From assembly GCF_020639365.1 (NCBI RefSeq), contig NZ_JAINUL010000001.1:5499481-5563480 (forward strand): 64,000 nucleotides of DNA, given 5' to 3'. A program made the translations under genes and the position numbers. Shown piece after piece: positions 25,981-34,606 of this stretch; within the stretch, counting starts at the first letter, position 1; every line of letters begins with the position of its first letter. This DNA is from Streptomyces flavotricini (GTDB taxonomy: Bacteria > Actinomycetota > Actinomycetes > Streptomycetales > Streptomycetaceae). The notes beneath the pieces were generated by a model, which was not told the origin of the DNA, ran no database searches, and saw nothing but the letters and a program-made list of their open reading frames with translations.

Positions 25981-26265
25981 ATGAGCACTCTTGAGCCCGA
26001 GCGCGGGACTGGTACGGGGACCCTCGTAGAGCCGACGCCGCAGGTGTCCCACGGCGACGGCGACCACGAGCGCTTCGCCCACTACGTCCAGAAGGACAAG
26101 ATCATGGAGAGCGCGCTCGGCGGGACCCCCGTCGTCGCGCTGTGCGGCAAGGTGTGGGTGCCGGGCCGTGACCCGAAGAAGTACCCGGTCTGCCCCATGT
26201 GCAAGGAGATCTACGAGTCCATGGGTCCCGGCGGGGACAAGGACAAGGGCGGCAAGGACAAGTAG
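25981..26265 (+). CDS. DUF3039 protein, small zinc-binding
   Basis: 94 aa. Actinobacterial family of unknown function. The N terminus is acidic and flexible. The core is DHERFAHYVQKDKIMESAL...VVALCGKVWVPGRDPKKYPVCPMCKE; one Cys plus the CPMC pair suggests a zinc site. It ends in a charged Gly/Lys/Asp tail. The position after yqgE is conserved in streptomycetes. It is followed by a strong hairpin. Confidence 0.85.
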   Translation: MSTLEPERGTGTGTLVEPTPQVSHGDGDHERFAHYVQKDKIMESALGGTPVVALCGKVWVPGRDPKKYPVCPMCKEIYESMGPGGDKDKGGKDK

Positions 26266-26319
26266 CCCCGGTCCGAAGGGCCCCGCTTCAGCGGGCCCCA
26301 GGTCCTCGGAAAGCCCTCG

Positions 26320-26357
26320 AAGGCCCCCGGACGCGCTCAGGCGCGTCCGGGGGCCTT
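26320..26357. terminator. 17-bp hairpin after the DUF3039 gene
   Basis: Perfect stem 26320-26336 with 26341-26357 and a four-base loop, 54 bases past the stop. Confidence 0.8.
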
Positions 26358-26384
26358 TGCCGCGTCCGGGGGGCGGGCTAGGGT
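26356..26384 (+). promoter_or_regulatory. Candidate promoter of the hexosaminidase gene
   Basis: TTTGCC (26356-26361), 17-base spacer, TAGGGT (26379-26384). The transcript would start near 26391 and carry a leader of about 73 bases with a GGAGG site. The -35 overlaps the end of the preceding terminator. Confidence 0.4.
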
Positions 26385-26463
26385 CGGCCGCACAGGCGCA
26401 GGGCGCCCTGTGGAACGCGCGTTGCGCATGCCGCAACGGCTGGACGGTGGAGGGGTCGAGGCC

Positions 26464-28140
26464 ATGCCCGAGTTGATTCCGGAGCCCCGGTACGCGCGAT
26501 TCGCCCGCGAGGGCGACGGTGACGACGGCGCCGACGTGTGCGTCCTGGACGATCCGCTGCTCGACGCCGGCCCCGGCACCGGGGGCACCGCCCGCTGGCT
26601 GCGCCGCGAGCTCGGCGCGGCCACCGGCTGGGAACTGCCCGCGCCGGCCGCGGAGCGGACGTACGGCGGCGGCGGGCGCGCGGTGATCCGGCTGGTGCTC
26701 CGTCCCGAGCTCGCGCGGAGCGTCGGCGCCGAGTCGTACGAGCTGCACGTCACGCGGCGGTGGGTGCTGCTGGAGGGCGCCGACCCGGCCGGCCTCTTCT
26801 ACGCCGCGCAGACGCTGCGCCAGCTGCTCGGGCCCGAGGCCTACCGGCGGGCGCCCGCGGCGCCGGGCCGCGAGTGGCGGCTGCCGGTGGGGGGCGTCCA
26901 GGACGGCCCCCGGTTCGGGTGGCGCGGGATGATGCTCGACGTGGCCCGGCACTTCATGCCGAAGGACGGGGTGCTGCGGTACGTCGACCTGCTCGCCGCG
27001 CACAAGCTCAACGTCCTGCACCTGCACCTGACGGACGACCAGGGCTGGCGGGTGGAGATCAAGCGGTACCCGCGGCTCACCGAGGTGGGCGGGTGGCGGC
27101 CGCGCAGCCGCTGGGGGCACCGGGCCTCGCCGCTGTGGAACGAGACCCCGCACGGCGGCTTCTACACGCAGGACGACATCCGCGAGATCGTCGCGTACGC
27201 CGCCGAGCGGCACGTGCGGGTGGTCCCGGAGATCGACGTACCGGGGCATTCGCAGGCCGCGATCGCCGCGTACCCGGAGCTCGGCAACACCGACGTCGTG
27301 GACACCGGCGCGCTGGAGGTGTGGGACGACTGGGGCGTCAACGAGAACGTGCTCGCGCCGACCGAGGCCGTACTGCGCTTCTACGAGGGGGTCTTCGAGG
27401 AGCTGCTGGAGCTGTTCCCGGCGGAGGTCTCGCCGTTCGTGCACGTGGGCGGCGACGAGTGCCCCAAGGAGCAGTGGCGCGCGTCGGCGCTCGCGCAGGA
27501 GCGGATCCGGGAGCTGGGGGTGGACGGGGAGGACGGGCTGCAGTCCTGGTTCATCCGGCACTTCGACGGCTGGCTCGCGGAGCGCGGGCGGCGGCTGATC
27601 GGGTGGGACGAGATCCTGGAGGGCGGGCTCGCGCCGGGGGCCGCGGTCTCCTCGTGGCGCGGGTATGCGGGCGGGATCGCCGCCGCCGAGGCCGGGCACG
27701 ACGTGGTGATGTGCCCCGAGCAGCAGGTGTACCTGGACCACCGTCAGGCGGGCGGCGCGGACGAGCCGATGCCGATCGGGTACGTGCGCTCGCTGGAGGA
27801 CGTGTACCGCTTCGAGCCGGTGCCGCCGAAGCTCTCGGCGCAGGCGGCGTCCCACGTGCTGGGCGCGCAGGCCAACGTGTGGACCGAGGTGATGGAGAAC
27901 CAGAGCCGCGTCGACTACCAGGTGTTCCCGCGACTGGCGGCCTTCGCCGAGGTGGTGTGGTCGCGGCTGCCGGATCCGGACGAGCGGGACTACGCGGGCT
28001 TCGAGGCCCGGATGGGCGGGCACTACCGGCGGCTTGACGCGCTCGGCGTGGACTACCGGCCGCCGGGCGGGCCGTTGCCGTGGCAGCGGCGGCCCGGGGT
28101 GCTCGGGCGTCCGATCGAGGGGGAGCCCCCGAACGTGTGA
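26464..28140 (+). CDS. Beta-N-acetylhexosaminidase (GH20)
   Basis: 558 aa. Removes terminal GlcNAc/GalNAc from chitin or peptidoglycan fragments. The N-terminal ~140 residues are the GH20b non-catalytic domain. The barrel begins at RFGWRGMMLDVARHF and contains LHLHLTDDQGWR and EIDVPGHSQAA. The catalytic pair is Asp331-Glu332 in VGGDECPKEQW. No signal peptide is present, so it acts in the cytosol on imported sugars. GGAGG precedes ATG 26464. Ortholog from memory SCO2943. Confidence 0.93.
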   Translation: MPELIPEPRYARFAREGDGDDGADVCVLDDPLLDAGPGTGGTARWLRRELGAATGWELPAPAAERTYGGGGRAVIRLVLRPELARSVGAESYELHVTRRWVLLEGADPAGLFYAAQTLRQLLGPEAYRRAPAAPGREWRLPVGGVQDGPRFGWRGMMLDVARHFMPKDGVLRYVDLLAAHKLNVLHLHLTDDQGWRVEIKRYPRLTEVGGWRPRSRWGHRASPLWNETPHGGFYTQDDIREIVAYAAERHVRVVPEIDVPGHSQAAIAAYPELGNTDVVDTGALEVWDDWGVNENVLAPTEAVLRFYEGVFEELLELFPAEVSPFVHVGGDECPKEQWRASALAQERIRELGVDGEDGLQSWFIRHFDGWLAERGRRLIGWDEILEGGLAPGAAVSSWRGYAGGIAAAEAGHDVVMCPEQQVYLDHRQAGGADEPMPIGYVRSLEDVYRFEPVPPKLSAQAASHVLGAQANVWTEVMENQSRVDYQVFPRLAAFAEVVWSRLPDPDERDYAGFEARMGGHYRRLDALGVDYRPPGGPLPWQRRPGVLGRPIEGEPPNV

Positions 28141-28261
28141 CGCGGGCGGAGGGTGTTCATGGGCGCGGAAGGGCGGCAGGGGTTTGGCCGGAACCGTTCC
28201 GCGCTCTTCCGCGCCCTTCCGCGCCCTCTCGCTCCCGTCCCGCGCCCCGCCCGCCCTCCCG

Positions 28262-28303
28262 GGTGCCCCGGCGGTGCGCCGACGGTGCCCCGGCGGTGCG
28301 CCG
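28262..28303. repeat. Two-copy direct repeat, period 22
   Basis: GGTGCCCCGGCGGTGCGCCG at 28262-28281 and again at 28284-28303, identical over 20 bases. Confidence 0.85.
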
Positions 28304-28348
28304 GCCGTCGTCCGAAGGCGGCCCGGCCGCCCTCCGACGACCTCCGGA

Positions 28349-28366
28349 CCGATCGGTACCGATCGG
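28349..28366. promoter_or_regulatory. 18-bp perfect palindrome, candidate operator
   Basis: CCGATCGGTACCGATCGG is its own reverse complement. It lies in gene-free DNA between the hexosaminidase gene and the molybdenum hydroxylase operon, the right place for a regulator site, though it is about 290 bases from the operon start. Confidence 0.45.
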
Positions 28367-28455
28367 AACGCTTCGGACTTCCGTGGAACTCCCGAGGGTT
28401 CCGGGACGTCCTACGTTCTTGGGGGCGGTCTGGAACTCTTGCTCTATTCCGGGGT

Positions 28456-28485
28456 ATTCGGCAGATCGGAACTGATTCGGCAGAT
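28456..28485. repeat. 11-bp direct repeat ATTCGGCAGAT, period 19
   Basis: Copies at 28456-28466 and 28475-28485, just upstream of the weak promoter of the molybdenum hydroxylase operon. Possible regulator half-sites. Confidence 0.5.
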
Positions 28486-28659
28486 TCCGTGAATACGGGG
28501 GAAACCGGACGTCCGGAAGCGCCAGGGGGCGCCCGCCGGACCCTCGCGCCGGGAGGTGGGGAAGATGTGCCAGAGTTGCCACGTCCCGGCGGTGAGCACG
28601 TACCGTACGGCGGACAGGCGTGAGCGCCGGGACCGGGACATCGGGAAGGGGCAGCTGGG

Positions 28660-29562
28660 TTGACCACGCACGCACCGCATGCACTGCATTCATCTCAGGG
28701 GCCGCAGGCGGCGCAGTCCGTGACGCTGCCGGCCTCGCTCGACGAGGCCGTGGCGGCACTCGCCGCCATGCCCGCCGCCGTGCCCGTCGCCGGCGGCACC
28801 GACCTCATGGCCTCCGTCAACGCCGGGCTGCTGCGGCCCGCCGCGCTCGTCGGCCTGGGCCGGATCAACGAGATCCGCGGCTGGCAGTACCAGGACGGGC
28901 ACGCGCTGCTCGGCGCAGGGCTCACCCACGCGCGGATGGGACGGCCGGATTTCGCCGCTCTGATCCCCGCGCTGGCGGCGGCCGCGCGAGCCGCCGGACC
29001 CCCTCAGATCCGCAACGCGGGCACCCTCGGCGGCAACATCGCCACCGCGGCGCCGACGGGCGACGCACTGCCCGTACTGGCCGCGCTGGAGGCCGTCCTC
29101 GTCATCCACGGCCCGGGCGGCTCGCGCCGGGAGATCCCGGTTTCGTACCTGCTGGCCGGCCGCGAGATGCTGCGGCCCGGTGAGCTGATCGGCTTCGTAC
29201 GGGTGCCGCTGCTGCACGCGCCGCAGGTCTTCCTGAAGGCCACGGGGCGTACGGGCCCGGGGCGCGCGGTGGCGTCCGTGGGGCTCGTACTGGATCCCGC
29301 GCGCCGCGGTGTGCGCTGTGCGATCGGTGCGGTCGCGCCCATGCCGCTGCGGCCGCTGGAGGCCGAGCAGTGGGTGGCCTCGCTGATCGACTGGGACGGG
29401 GGGCGGACCCTGGCCCCCGAGGCGCTGGAGGCCTTCGGCGAGTACGTCGCCGCCGCCTGCGTCCCCGACCAGGGGGAGCCGGTGGCTCCCGGGGTACTGC
29501 ATCTGCGGCGGACGGTCGCCGTGCTGGCACGGAGGGCCCTGGGGAGGGCACTGAGCTCATGA
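28660..29562 (+). CDS. Molybdenum hydroxylase, FAD-binding medium subunit
   Basis: 300 aa, CoxM/XdhB-type. Carries electrons from the iron-sulfur subunit to FAD. FAD-binding segments are seen at VAGGTDLMASVN and IRNAGTLGGNIATAAPTGDALP. The C-terminal CO_deh_flav domain includes ASVGLVLD. A GAAGGGG site precedes the TTG start. It is the first gene of a three-gene operon, with ATGA overlap to the next gene. The substrate cannot be read; relatives oxidise purines, aldehydes or CO. Confidence 0.87.
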   Translation: MTTHAPHALHSSQGPQAAQSVTLPASLDEAVAALAAMPAAVPVAGGTDLMASVNAGLLRPAALVGLGRINEIRGWQYQDGHALLGAGLTHARMGRPDFAALIPALAAAARAAGPPQIRNAGTLGGNIATAAPTGDALPVLAALEAVLVIHGPGGSRREIPVSYLLAGREMLRPGELIGFVRVPLLHAPQVFLKATGRTGPGRAVASVGLVLDPARRGVRCAIGAVAPMPLRPLEAEQWVASLIDWDGGRTLAPEALEAFGEYVAAACVPDQGEPVAPGVLHLRRTVAVLARRALGRALSS

Positions 29563-31589
29563 GTGGGAACGAGAACGTGAGCGGAACGACGGGGGACGCG
29601 GGTCCCGCGGGCCACACCGGCACGAGCTGGGGCTGGGAACCGGTCCCGCAGGGCGGCGAGTACGACTCCGACGCGACGGCCTTCGTGAAGCTGCCGCAGG
29701 ACATGCTGGACGCGCTCGGCACCGGGGAACCGCTCGCGGCGCCCGGCCACGGCTACGTGCCGCCGCCGATGATCGTGCCGCTGGGTTCCGCGAGCGCGGA
29801 TCCGGCGGCCACGGGGACGTGGACGATGCCGGCGCAGTGGCCGGAGGCGGGGGCGGCTGCCTCCGCTGCCGCGCCCGCACCCGCGCCCGCACCGGTCGGG
29901 GGGCCGATTCCGGCCTCGATCCCGCTTCCGGCGTCGGTGGCCGCGGCGTTCGAGGGCGCGGGTCAGGATCCCGTCCGGGTCTCGGGCCGGACGGCCGGCC
30001 CGGCCGCGGACACCGCGCCGGCGCCGGCCGAGGACGCGCACGATCCCGGTGCCACCGCCGAGTGGCGGTTCCCGGAGGCGGTCCAGGACTCCGAGCCCGT
30101 GACCACCGGCCAGTGGACCCTCCCGGAACTGCCCGAGGAGACCGGCGAGTTCCGCCACAGCGCCCCGGCGGCCGACTGGAGCCAGGCCCCGGCGACGCTG
30201 CCCGGCGGCGCGGCGGCCCCGTGGGCCACCCATCCCGGCTTCGAGGCCGCGGCGGCCGCGGTGCCGGTCGCGGACGCGGGCCCGGGTGCCGTCATGAGCT
30301 CGGGGGTGCTGCCCGAGGCGCGCCCCGACGGGGCGGACACCGCCACCTCGGGCGCGGGCCTGCGGCGGCTCGGCGGCCCCGGCGTCGGCGGCTCCGGGCG
30401 CGGCCCCCGCGTCCTGGGCGGGCCCGGTGTGGGCACCCCCCTCCCGGAGGCGGCGGAGCCGGAGCCGGTGCAGCCGGCCCCGCACGACATCGAGGCCGCC
30501 CATGGTCCGGCGTCGGCCCCGGTCACGGCGGAACGGCCGCACCCGGGGGCGGAGGCCGCGGAGGCGGTCCCTGCCGACCTGGACGCGGAGCGGGCCGCGG
30601 AGCGCGAGGCGACGCCCGTCGCGGCCGCGGAGTACGTGCTGTCGGGTGGTCCCGGGGCCGGTGGCGTCGCCGGTGACGGCGGCTTCGCGCAGCGCGGGGA
30701 CACCGACGGGCACGGGTTCACGGCATCCGGCCACGGCGGCGCCGGGGCGGAGCCCGGGCCGGGCGGAGAGCACGGGTTCACGGCCGAGCCCCTCGCGGAG
30801 CCCGCCGGGACGGACGGGCGCGGGTTCGGGACGGACGGGCGCGGGTTCGGGACGGGCGAAGCCGCGGGTGCGCCCGCGCCGGGTGAGGACACCGCGGACA
30901 TCGCCGGGGCGACGCCGGACGCGGGAACCCCCGAAGGTTTCCCGGGCGAGGTGGCGACGTACGAAGAAAACGCGACAGCCGAGGCCGTCGCCCATCACGA
31001 GCACCCGCTGGCTTCCTACGTCCTGCGCGTCAACGGCGCCGACCGGCCCGTCACCGGCGCGTGGATCGGCGAGTCCCTGCTCTACGTGCTGCGCGAGCGC
31101 CTCGGCCTCGCCGGCGCCAAGGACGGCTGCTCGCAGGGCGAGTGCGGGGCGTGCGCGGTGCAGGTCGACGGCCGGCTCGTCGCCTCCTGCCTGGTCCCGG
31201 CCGCGACCGCGGCGAGCAGCGAGGTGCGGACCGTGGAGGGGCTCGCCGCGGGCGGGGAACTCTCGGACGTGCAGCAGGCGTTGTGCAGGTCGGGTGCGGT
31301 GCAGTGCGGGTTCTGCGTGCCCGGCATGGCCATGACCATCCATGACCTGCTGGAGGGCAACCACGCCCCCAGCGAGCTGGAGACGCGGCAGGCCCTGTGC
31401 GGGAACCTGTGCCGCTGCTCCGGGTACAAGGGCGTCATCGAGGCCGTGCGCGAGGTCGTCGCCGAGCGCGAGACGTCGGCCACGGCCGACGCGCCCGGGA
31501 CCGGGAGCGGCTCAGGCGCGGAGGCACGTATCCCGCACCAGGCGCCGCCCGGCGAGGGCGGGATCCACCACAACGGAGGCATGGCGTGA
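29559..31589 (+). CDS. Molybdenum hydroxylase [2Fe-2S] subunit with a ~480-residue disordered N-terminal extension
   Basis: 676 aa, whereas CoxS/XdhC-type small subunits are usually about 160-200. Residues 1-480 are Ala/Gly/Pro/Glu-rich with short repeats (for example TDGRGFGTDGRGFGTG). From about 486 the normal subunit begins: plant ferredoxin-type cluster CSQGECGACAV, then the second cluster with CGFCVPGM and CRCSGY. The extension is stop-free, keeps the coding bias and is entered by an ATGA overlap with the FAD subunit, so it looks genuine. A GTG at 30951 (residue 465) could give a normal-size form. The role of the extension is unknown. Confidence 0.82.
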   Translation: MSGNENVSGTTGDAGPAGHTGTSWGWEPVPQGGEYDSDATAFVKLPQDMLDALGTGEPLAAPGHGYVPPPMIVPLGSASADPAATGTWTMPAQWPEAGAAASAAAPAPAPAPVGGPIPASIPLPASVAAAFEGAGQDPVRVSGRTAGPAADTAPAPAEDAHDPGATAEWRFPEAVQDSEPVTTGQWTLPELPEETGEFRHSAPAADWSQAPATLPGGAAAPWATHPGFEAAAAAVPVADAGPGAVMSSGVLPEARPDGADTATSGAGLRRLGGPGVGGSGRGPRVLGGPGVGTPLPEAAEPEPVQPAPHDIEAAHGPASAPVTAERPHPGAEAAEAVPADLDAERAAEREATPVAAAEYVLSGGPGAGGVAGDGGFAQRGDTDGHGFTASGHGGAGAEPGPGGEHGFTAEPLAEPAGTDGRGFGTDGRGFGTGEAAGAPAPGEDTADIAGATPDAGTPEGFPGEVATYEENATAEAVAHHEHPLASYVLRVNGADRPVTGAWIGESLLYVLRERLGLAGAKDGCSQGECGACAVQVDGRLVASCLVPAATAASSEVRTVEGLAAGGELSDVQQALCRSGAVQCGFCVPGMAMTIHDLLEGNHAPSELETRQALCGNLCRCSGYKGVIEAVREVVAERETSATADAPGTGSGSGAEARIPHQAPPGEGGIHHNGGMA

Positions 31590-33931
31590 GCGGGCACGAC
31601 GCGGCCACGGCCACGACGACGGTATCGATCTCCGCGGGCGCCTCGGCCGCCGCGGCGCCCGAGGCGGGCGAGCAGGAGGTGCCGCGCGGCATCGGGGCCT
31701 CCGTGCCCGCCGCCGACACGCGCGCCAAGAGCGAGGGCACCTTCCCGTACGCCGCCGACCTGTGGGCCGAGGGCCTCCTGTGGGCCGCCGTCCTGCGCTC
31801 CCCGCACGCCCACGCCCGCATCCTCTCCATCGACACCTCCGCGGCCGCCGCCATGCCCGGCGTGCGCGCCGTCGTCACCCACGCCGACGTCCCCGGCGCC
31901 ACCACGCACGGCCGCCGCATCGCCGACCGGCCCGTCTTCGCCCACGACGTCGTGCGCCACCACGGCGAGCCCATCGCCGCCGTCGCCGCCGACCACCCGG
32001 ACACCGCCCGCCTCGCCGCCGCCGCGATCGCCGTCGAGTACGAGCTCCTCGAGGCGGTGACGGACCCCGAGCAGTCCTTCGGCGCCCCCGCCCTGCACCC
32101 CGACGGCAACCTGATCCGGCACATCCCGCTCCGCTACGGCGACCCGGAGGCCACCGGCGAGGTCGTCGTCGAGGGCCTGTACAGGATCGGCCGCCAGGAC
32201 CCCGCGCCCATCGGCGCCGAGGCCGGGCTGGCCGTGCCGCGGCCGGACGGCGGCGTCGAGATCTACACCGCCTCCACCGACCCGCACCTGGACCGCGACC
32301 TGGCGGCCGCCTGCTTCGGCCTCGAACCCGACCGGGTGCGGGTCGTGGTGACCGGCGTCCCGGGCGCGACGGCCGACCGCGAGGACGCCGCCTTCCAGCT
32401 GCCCCTCGGCCTCCTGGCTCTGCGCACCGGCTACCCGGTCAAGCTGGCCGCCACCCGCGAGGAGTCCTTCCTCGGCCACACCCACCGCCACCCGACGCTG
32501 CTGCGCTACCGCCACCACGCGGACGCCGAGGGCCGGCTGGTCAAGGTCGAGGCCCAGATCCTGATGGACGCGGGAGCCTACGCCGACTCCTCCTCCGAGT
32601 CCCTGGCGGCGGCCGTGGCCTTCGCGTGCGGCCCGTACGTGGTCCCGCACGCCTTCGTCGAGGGCTGGGCGGTCCGTACGAACAACCCGCCGTCCGGCCA
32701 CGTACGGGGCGAGGGCGCGATGCAGGTCTGCGCCGCGTACGAGGGCCAGATGGACAAGCTCGCGGCCGCCCTGGGCATCGACGGCGCGGAGCTGCGCCTG
32801 CGCAACGTACTGGCGACGGGCGACCTGCTGCCCACCGGCCAGACGGTGACGTGCCCGGCACCGGTGGCCGAACTGCTGCGCGCGGTCCGTGACTTCGAGC
32901 TGCCCTCGCTGCCGAAGGACACCCCGGAGGAGGAGTGGCTGCTGCCGGGCGGCCCGGAGGGCGCGGGCGAGCCGGGCGCGGTGCGGCGCGGGGTCGGGTA
33001 CGGCGTGGGCATGGTCCACATGCTCGGCGCGGAGGGCACCGACGAGGTCTCGACGGCGACGGTCAAGGTCGTCGACGGGGCGGCGACGGTGATCTGCGCC
33101 GCCGTCGACACCGGCCAGGGCTTCTCCACGCTGGCCCGCCAGATCGTCCAGGAGGTCCTGGGCGTGGACGAGGTGGTGACGGCCCCGGTCGACACGGACC
33201 AGCCGCCGGCGGGACCGGCGGCGCACGGCCGCCACACGTGGGTGTCCGGTGGCGCGGTGGAGCGCGCGGCGAAGATGGTCCGCACGCAGCTCCTCCAGCC
33301 GATGGCCCACAAGCTGGGCATGTCGACGGAGCTCCTGCAGATCCAGGACGGCCGCATCACGTCCTACGACGGCGCGTTCTCGACGACGGTCGCCGAGGCG
33401 ATGGCGGGCAAGGAACTCTGGGCGACGGCCCAGTGCCGCCCCCACCCGACGGAGCCCCTGGACGGCGACGGCCAGGGCGACGCGTTCGTGGGCCTCGCGT
33501 TCTGCGCGATCCGCGCGGTGGTGGACGTGGACATCGAGCTCGGCTCGGTGCGGGTGGTCGAACTGGCGGTCGCCCAGGACGTGGGCCGCATCCTCAACCC
33601 CCGCCAGCTGGAGGCCCGTATCGAAGCGGGCGTCACGCAGGGCGTGGGCGCGGCGCTGAGCGAGAACCTCCGCTCGGTGTCGGGCCTGGTACGCCACCCC
33701 GACCTGACGGGCTACGCGCTGCCGACGTCGCTGGACGCGCCGGTGGTCCGGATCGTCAAACTGGTCGAAGAGCGGGACGTGGTGGCCCCGTTCGGGGCGA
33801 AGGCGGCGAGCGCGATCCCTGTGGTGACGGCCCCGGCGGCGGTAGCCTCGGCGGTACGCGCGGCCACGGGACGCCCGGTGAACAGGCTCCCGATCCGGCC
33901 GTCGGCGGCGGTCGCGACGCCCAACTCGTGA
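31586..33931 (+). CDS. Molybdenum hydroxylase, molybdopterin-binding large subunit
   Basis: 781 aa, XdhA/CoxL family. The N-terminal aldehyde-oxidase hammerhead domain (GTFPYAADLWAEGLLWAAVLRSPHAHA) is followed by the Moco-binding region. GTG 31586 overlaps the previous stop and has GGAGG six bases away. Late motifs such as DTGQGFSTLARQIVQEVLG are recognisable. The glycine-rich GGFGGKE-type loop expected near residue 260 is replaced by GVPGATADRED, so cofactor contacts may differ. Together with the two preceding subunits it should form an (alpha-beta-gamma)2 enzyme; the substrate is unknown. Confidence 0.85.
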   Translation: MSGHDAATATTTVSISAGASAAAAPEAGEQEVPRGIGASVPAADTRAKSEGTFPYAADLWAEGLLWAAVLRSPHAHARILSIDTSAAAAMPGVRAVVTHADVPGATTHGRRIADRPVFAHDVVRHHGEPIAAVAADHPDTARLAAAAIAVEYELLEAVTDPEQSFGAPALHPDGNLIRHIPLRYGDPEATGEVVVEGLYRIGRQDPAPIGAEAGLAVPRPDGGVEIYTASTDPHLDRDLAAACFGLEPDRVRVVVTGVPGATADREDAAFQLPLGLLALRTGYPVKLAATREESFLGHTHRHPTLLRYRHHADAEGRLVKVEAQILMDAGAYADSSSESLAAAVAFACGPYVVPHAFVEGWAVRTNNPPSGHVRGEGAMQVCAAYEGQMDKLAAALGIDGAELRLRNVLATGDLLPTGQTVTCPAPVAELLRAVRDFELPSLPKDTPEEEWLLPGGPEGAGEPGAVRRGVGYGVGMVHMLGAEGTDEVSTATVKVVDGAATVICAAVDTGQGFSTLARQIVQEVLGVDEVVTAPVDTDQPPAGPAAHGRHTWVSGGAVERAAKMVRTQLLQPMAHKLGMSTELLQIQDGRITSYDGAFSTTVAEAMAGKELWATAQCRPHPTEPLDGDGQGDAFVGLAFCAIRAVVDVDIELGSVRVVELAVAQDVGRILNPRQLEARIEAGVTQGVGAALSENLRSVSGLVRHPDLTGYALPTSLDAPVVRIVKLVEERDVVAPFGAKAASAIPVVTAPAAVASAVRAATGRPVNRLPIRPSAAVATPNS

Positions 33932-33945
33932 ACGTGTGACCCACA

Positions 33946-33957
33946 TTGCACGTGCAA
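33946..33957. promoter_or_regulatory. 12-bp palindrome next to the secretion-substrate promoter
   Basis: TTGCACGTGCAA is a perfect palindrome eight bases upstream of the -35 of the next operon, a position suited to an activator or repressor. Confidence 0.45.
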
Positions 33958-33965
33958 CCCCGAGG

Positions 33966-33994
33966 TTGGGACTGTCGGTACCGGTCGCTAGAGT
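33966..33994 (+). promoter_or_regulatory. Promoter of the WXG100/mycosin operon
   Basis: TTGGGA (33966-33971), exactly 17 bases, TAGAGT (33989-33994): a good vegetative-sigma promoter for Streptomyces. The transcript should start near 34001, about 100 bases before the first gene. Confidence 0.65.
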
Positions 33995-34099
33995 GATCGG
34001 AAAGACGTAGTACGTGCGCGATCGAACGGGTGCGAACGGGGAGGGGCCGCGGCGGCGACGCCGCGACCCCGGGGATTACGGGGAGTCGGGGAGGCCATC

Positions 34100-34606
34100 G
34101 TGGCAGAGGAGAAGGCACCGGACGCGCTGGTGGGGCTGGGCGGCCTCGGTTCGGGTCTGGCGGATGCGGTCATGGCGCAGGCGAGGGCGCTCGAGGTCGA
34201 GTTCGAGTCGATGAAGGACTTCAAGAACCGGGTCGACGACCTTCTGGACAAGCTCGACGGTTCCCAGGCGGACACCAAGAAGCTGGCCCACGGCACGCTG
34301 CCTGATGGGGCGTTGGGCCATGGTTTCGGAGAGGCGGAAGCCCTCCACAAGACGTATTCGACGGTGCACACGCAGCTGCAGAACCTGTCGAAGGGCCTGG
34401 CGGGGCAGATCGAGGCCCTGGGCATCGCGATTCTGACGGCGGGCAAGGGCTACGGCGGGGTCGACGCGGAGACGGAGGCGCGGATGCGCGCCATCGTCGC
34501 CCAGGCGAAGAAGGACTACGTTCCTGACCGCGACCCGCTGGCCCGTGAGAAGCAGGAAGCGTCGGGATCGGGTTCTAAGGACAAGACGCCGGGGGGCAGG
34601 GTCTGA
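34100..34606 (+). CDS. Helical ESX-like protein (hypothetical), first gene of the operon
   Basis: 168 aa, not assigned to a named family. Predicted as mostly helix: residues 20-65 (VMAQARALEVEFESMKDFKN) and 80-120 (YSTVHTQLQNLSKGLAGQ) form a likely helical hairpin. A YGGVD near residue 118 recalls the Y-x3-D/E export signal of type VII substrates. The tail is charged and flexible. There is no signal peptide or membrane helix. TGATG coupling to the next gene, a WXG100-like protein, suggests the two products pair, as EsxA/EsxB or PE/PPE do. Confidence 0.7.
   Translation: MAEEKAPDALVGLGGLGSGLADAVMAQARALEVEFESMKDFKNRVDDLLDKLDGSQADTKKLAHGTLPDGALGHGFGEAEALHKTYSTVHTQLQNLSKGLAGQIEALGIAILTAGKGYGGVDAETEARMRAIVAQAKKDYVPDRDPLAREKQEASGSGSKDKTPGGRV

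Larger units (their letters stand above)
28141..28659. other. 519-base intergenic region upstream of the molybdenum hydroxylase operon
   Basis: No supported gene. It is unusually rich in symmetric elements: a two-copy 22-bp repeat (28262-28303), an 18-bp perfect palindrome (28349-28366) and a two-copy 11-bp direct repeat (28456-28485). A weak promoter, TTGCCA-n19-TACCGT (28576-28606), lies 54 bases before the TTG start of the operon. Confidence 0.5.
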
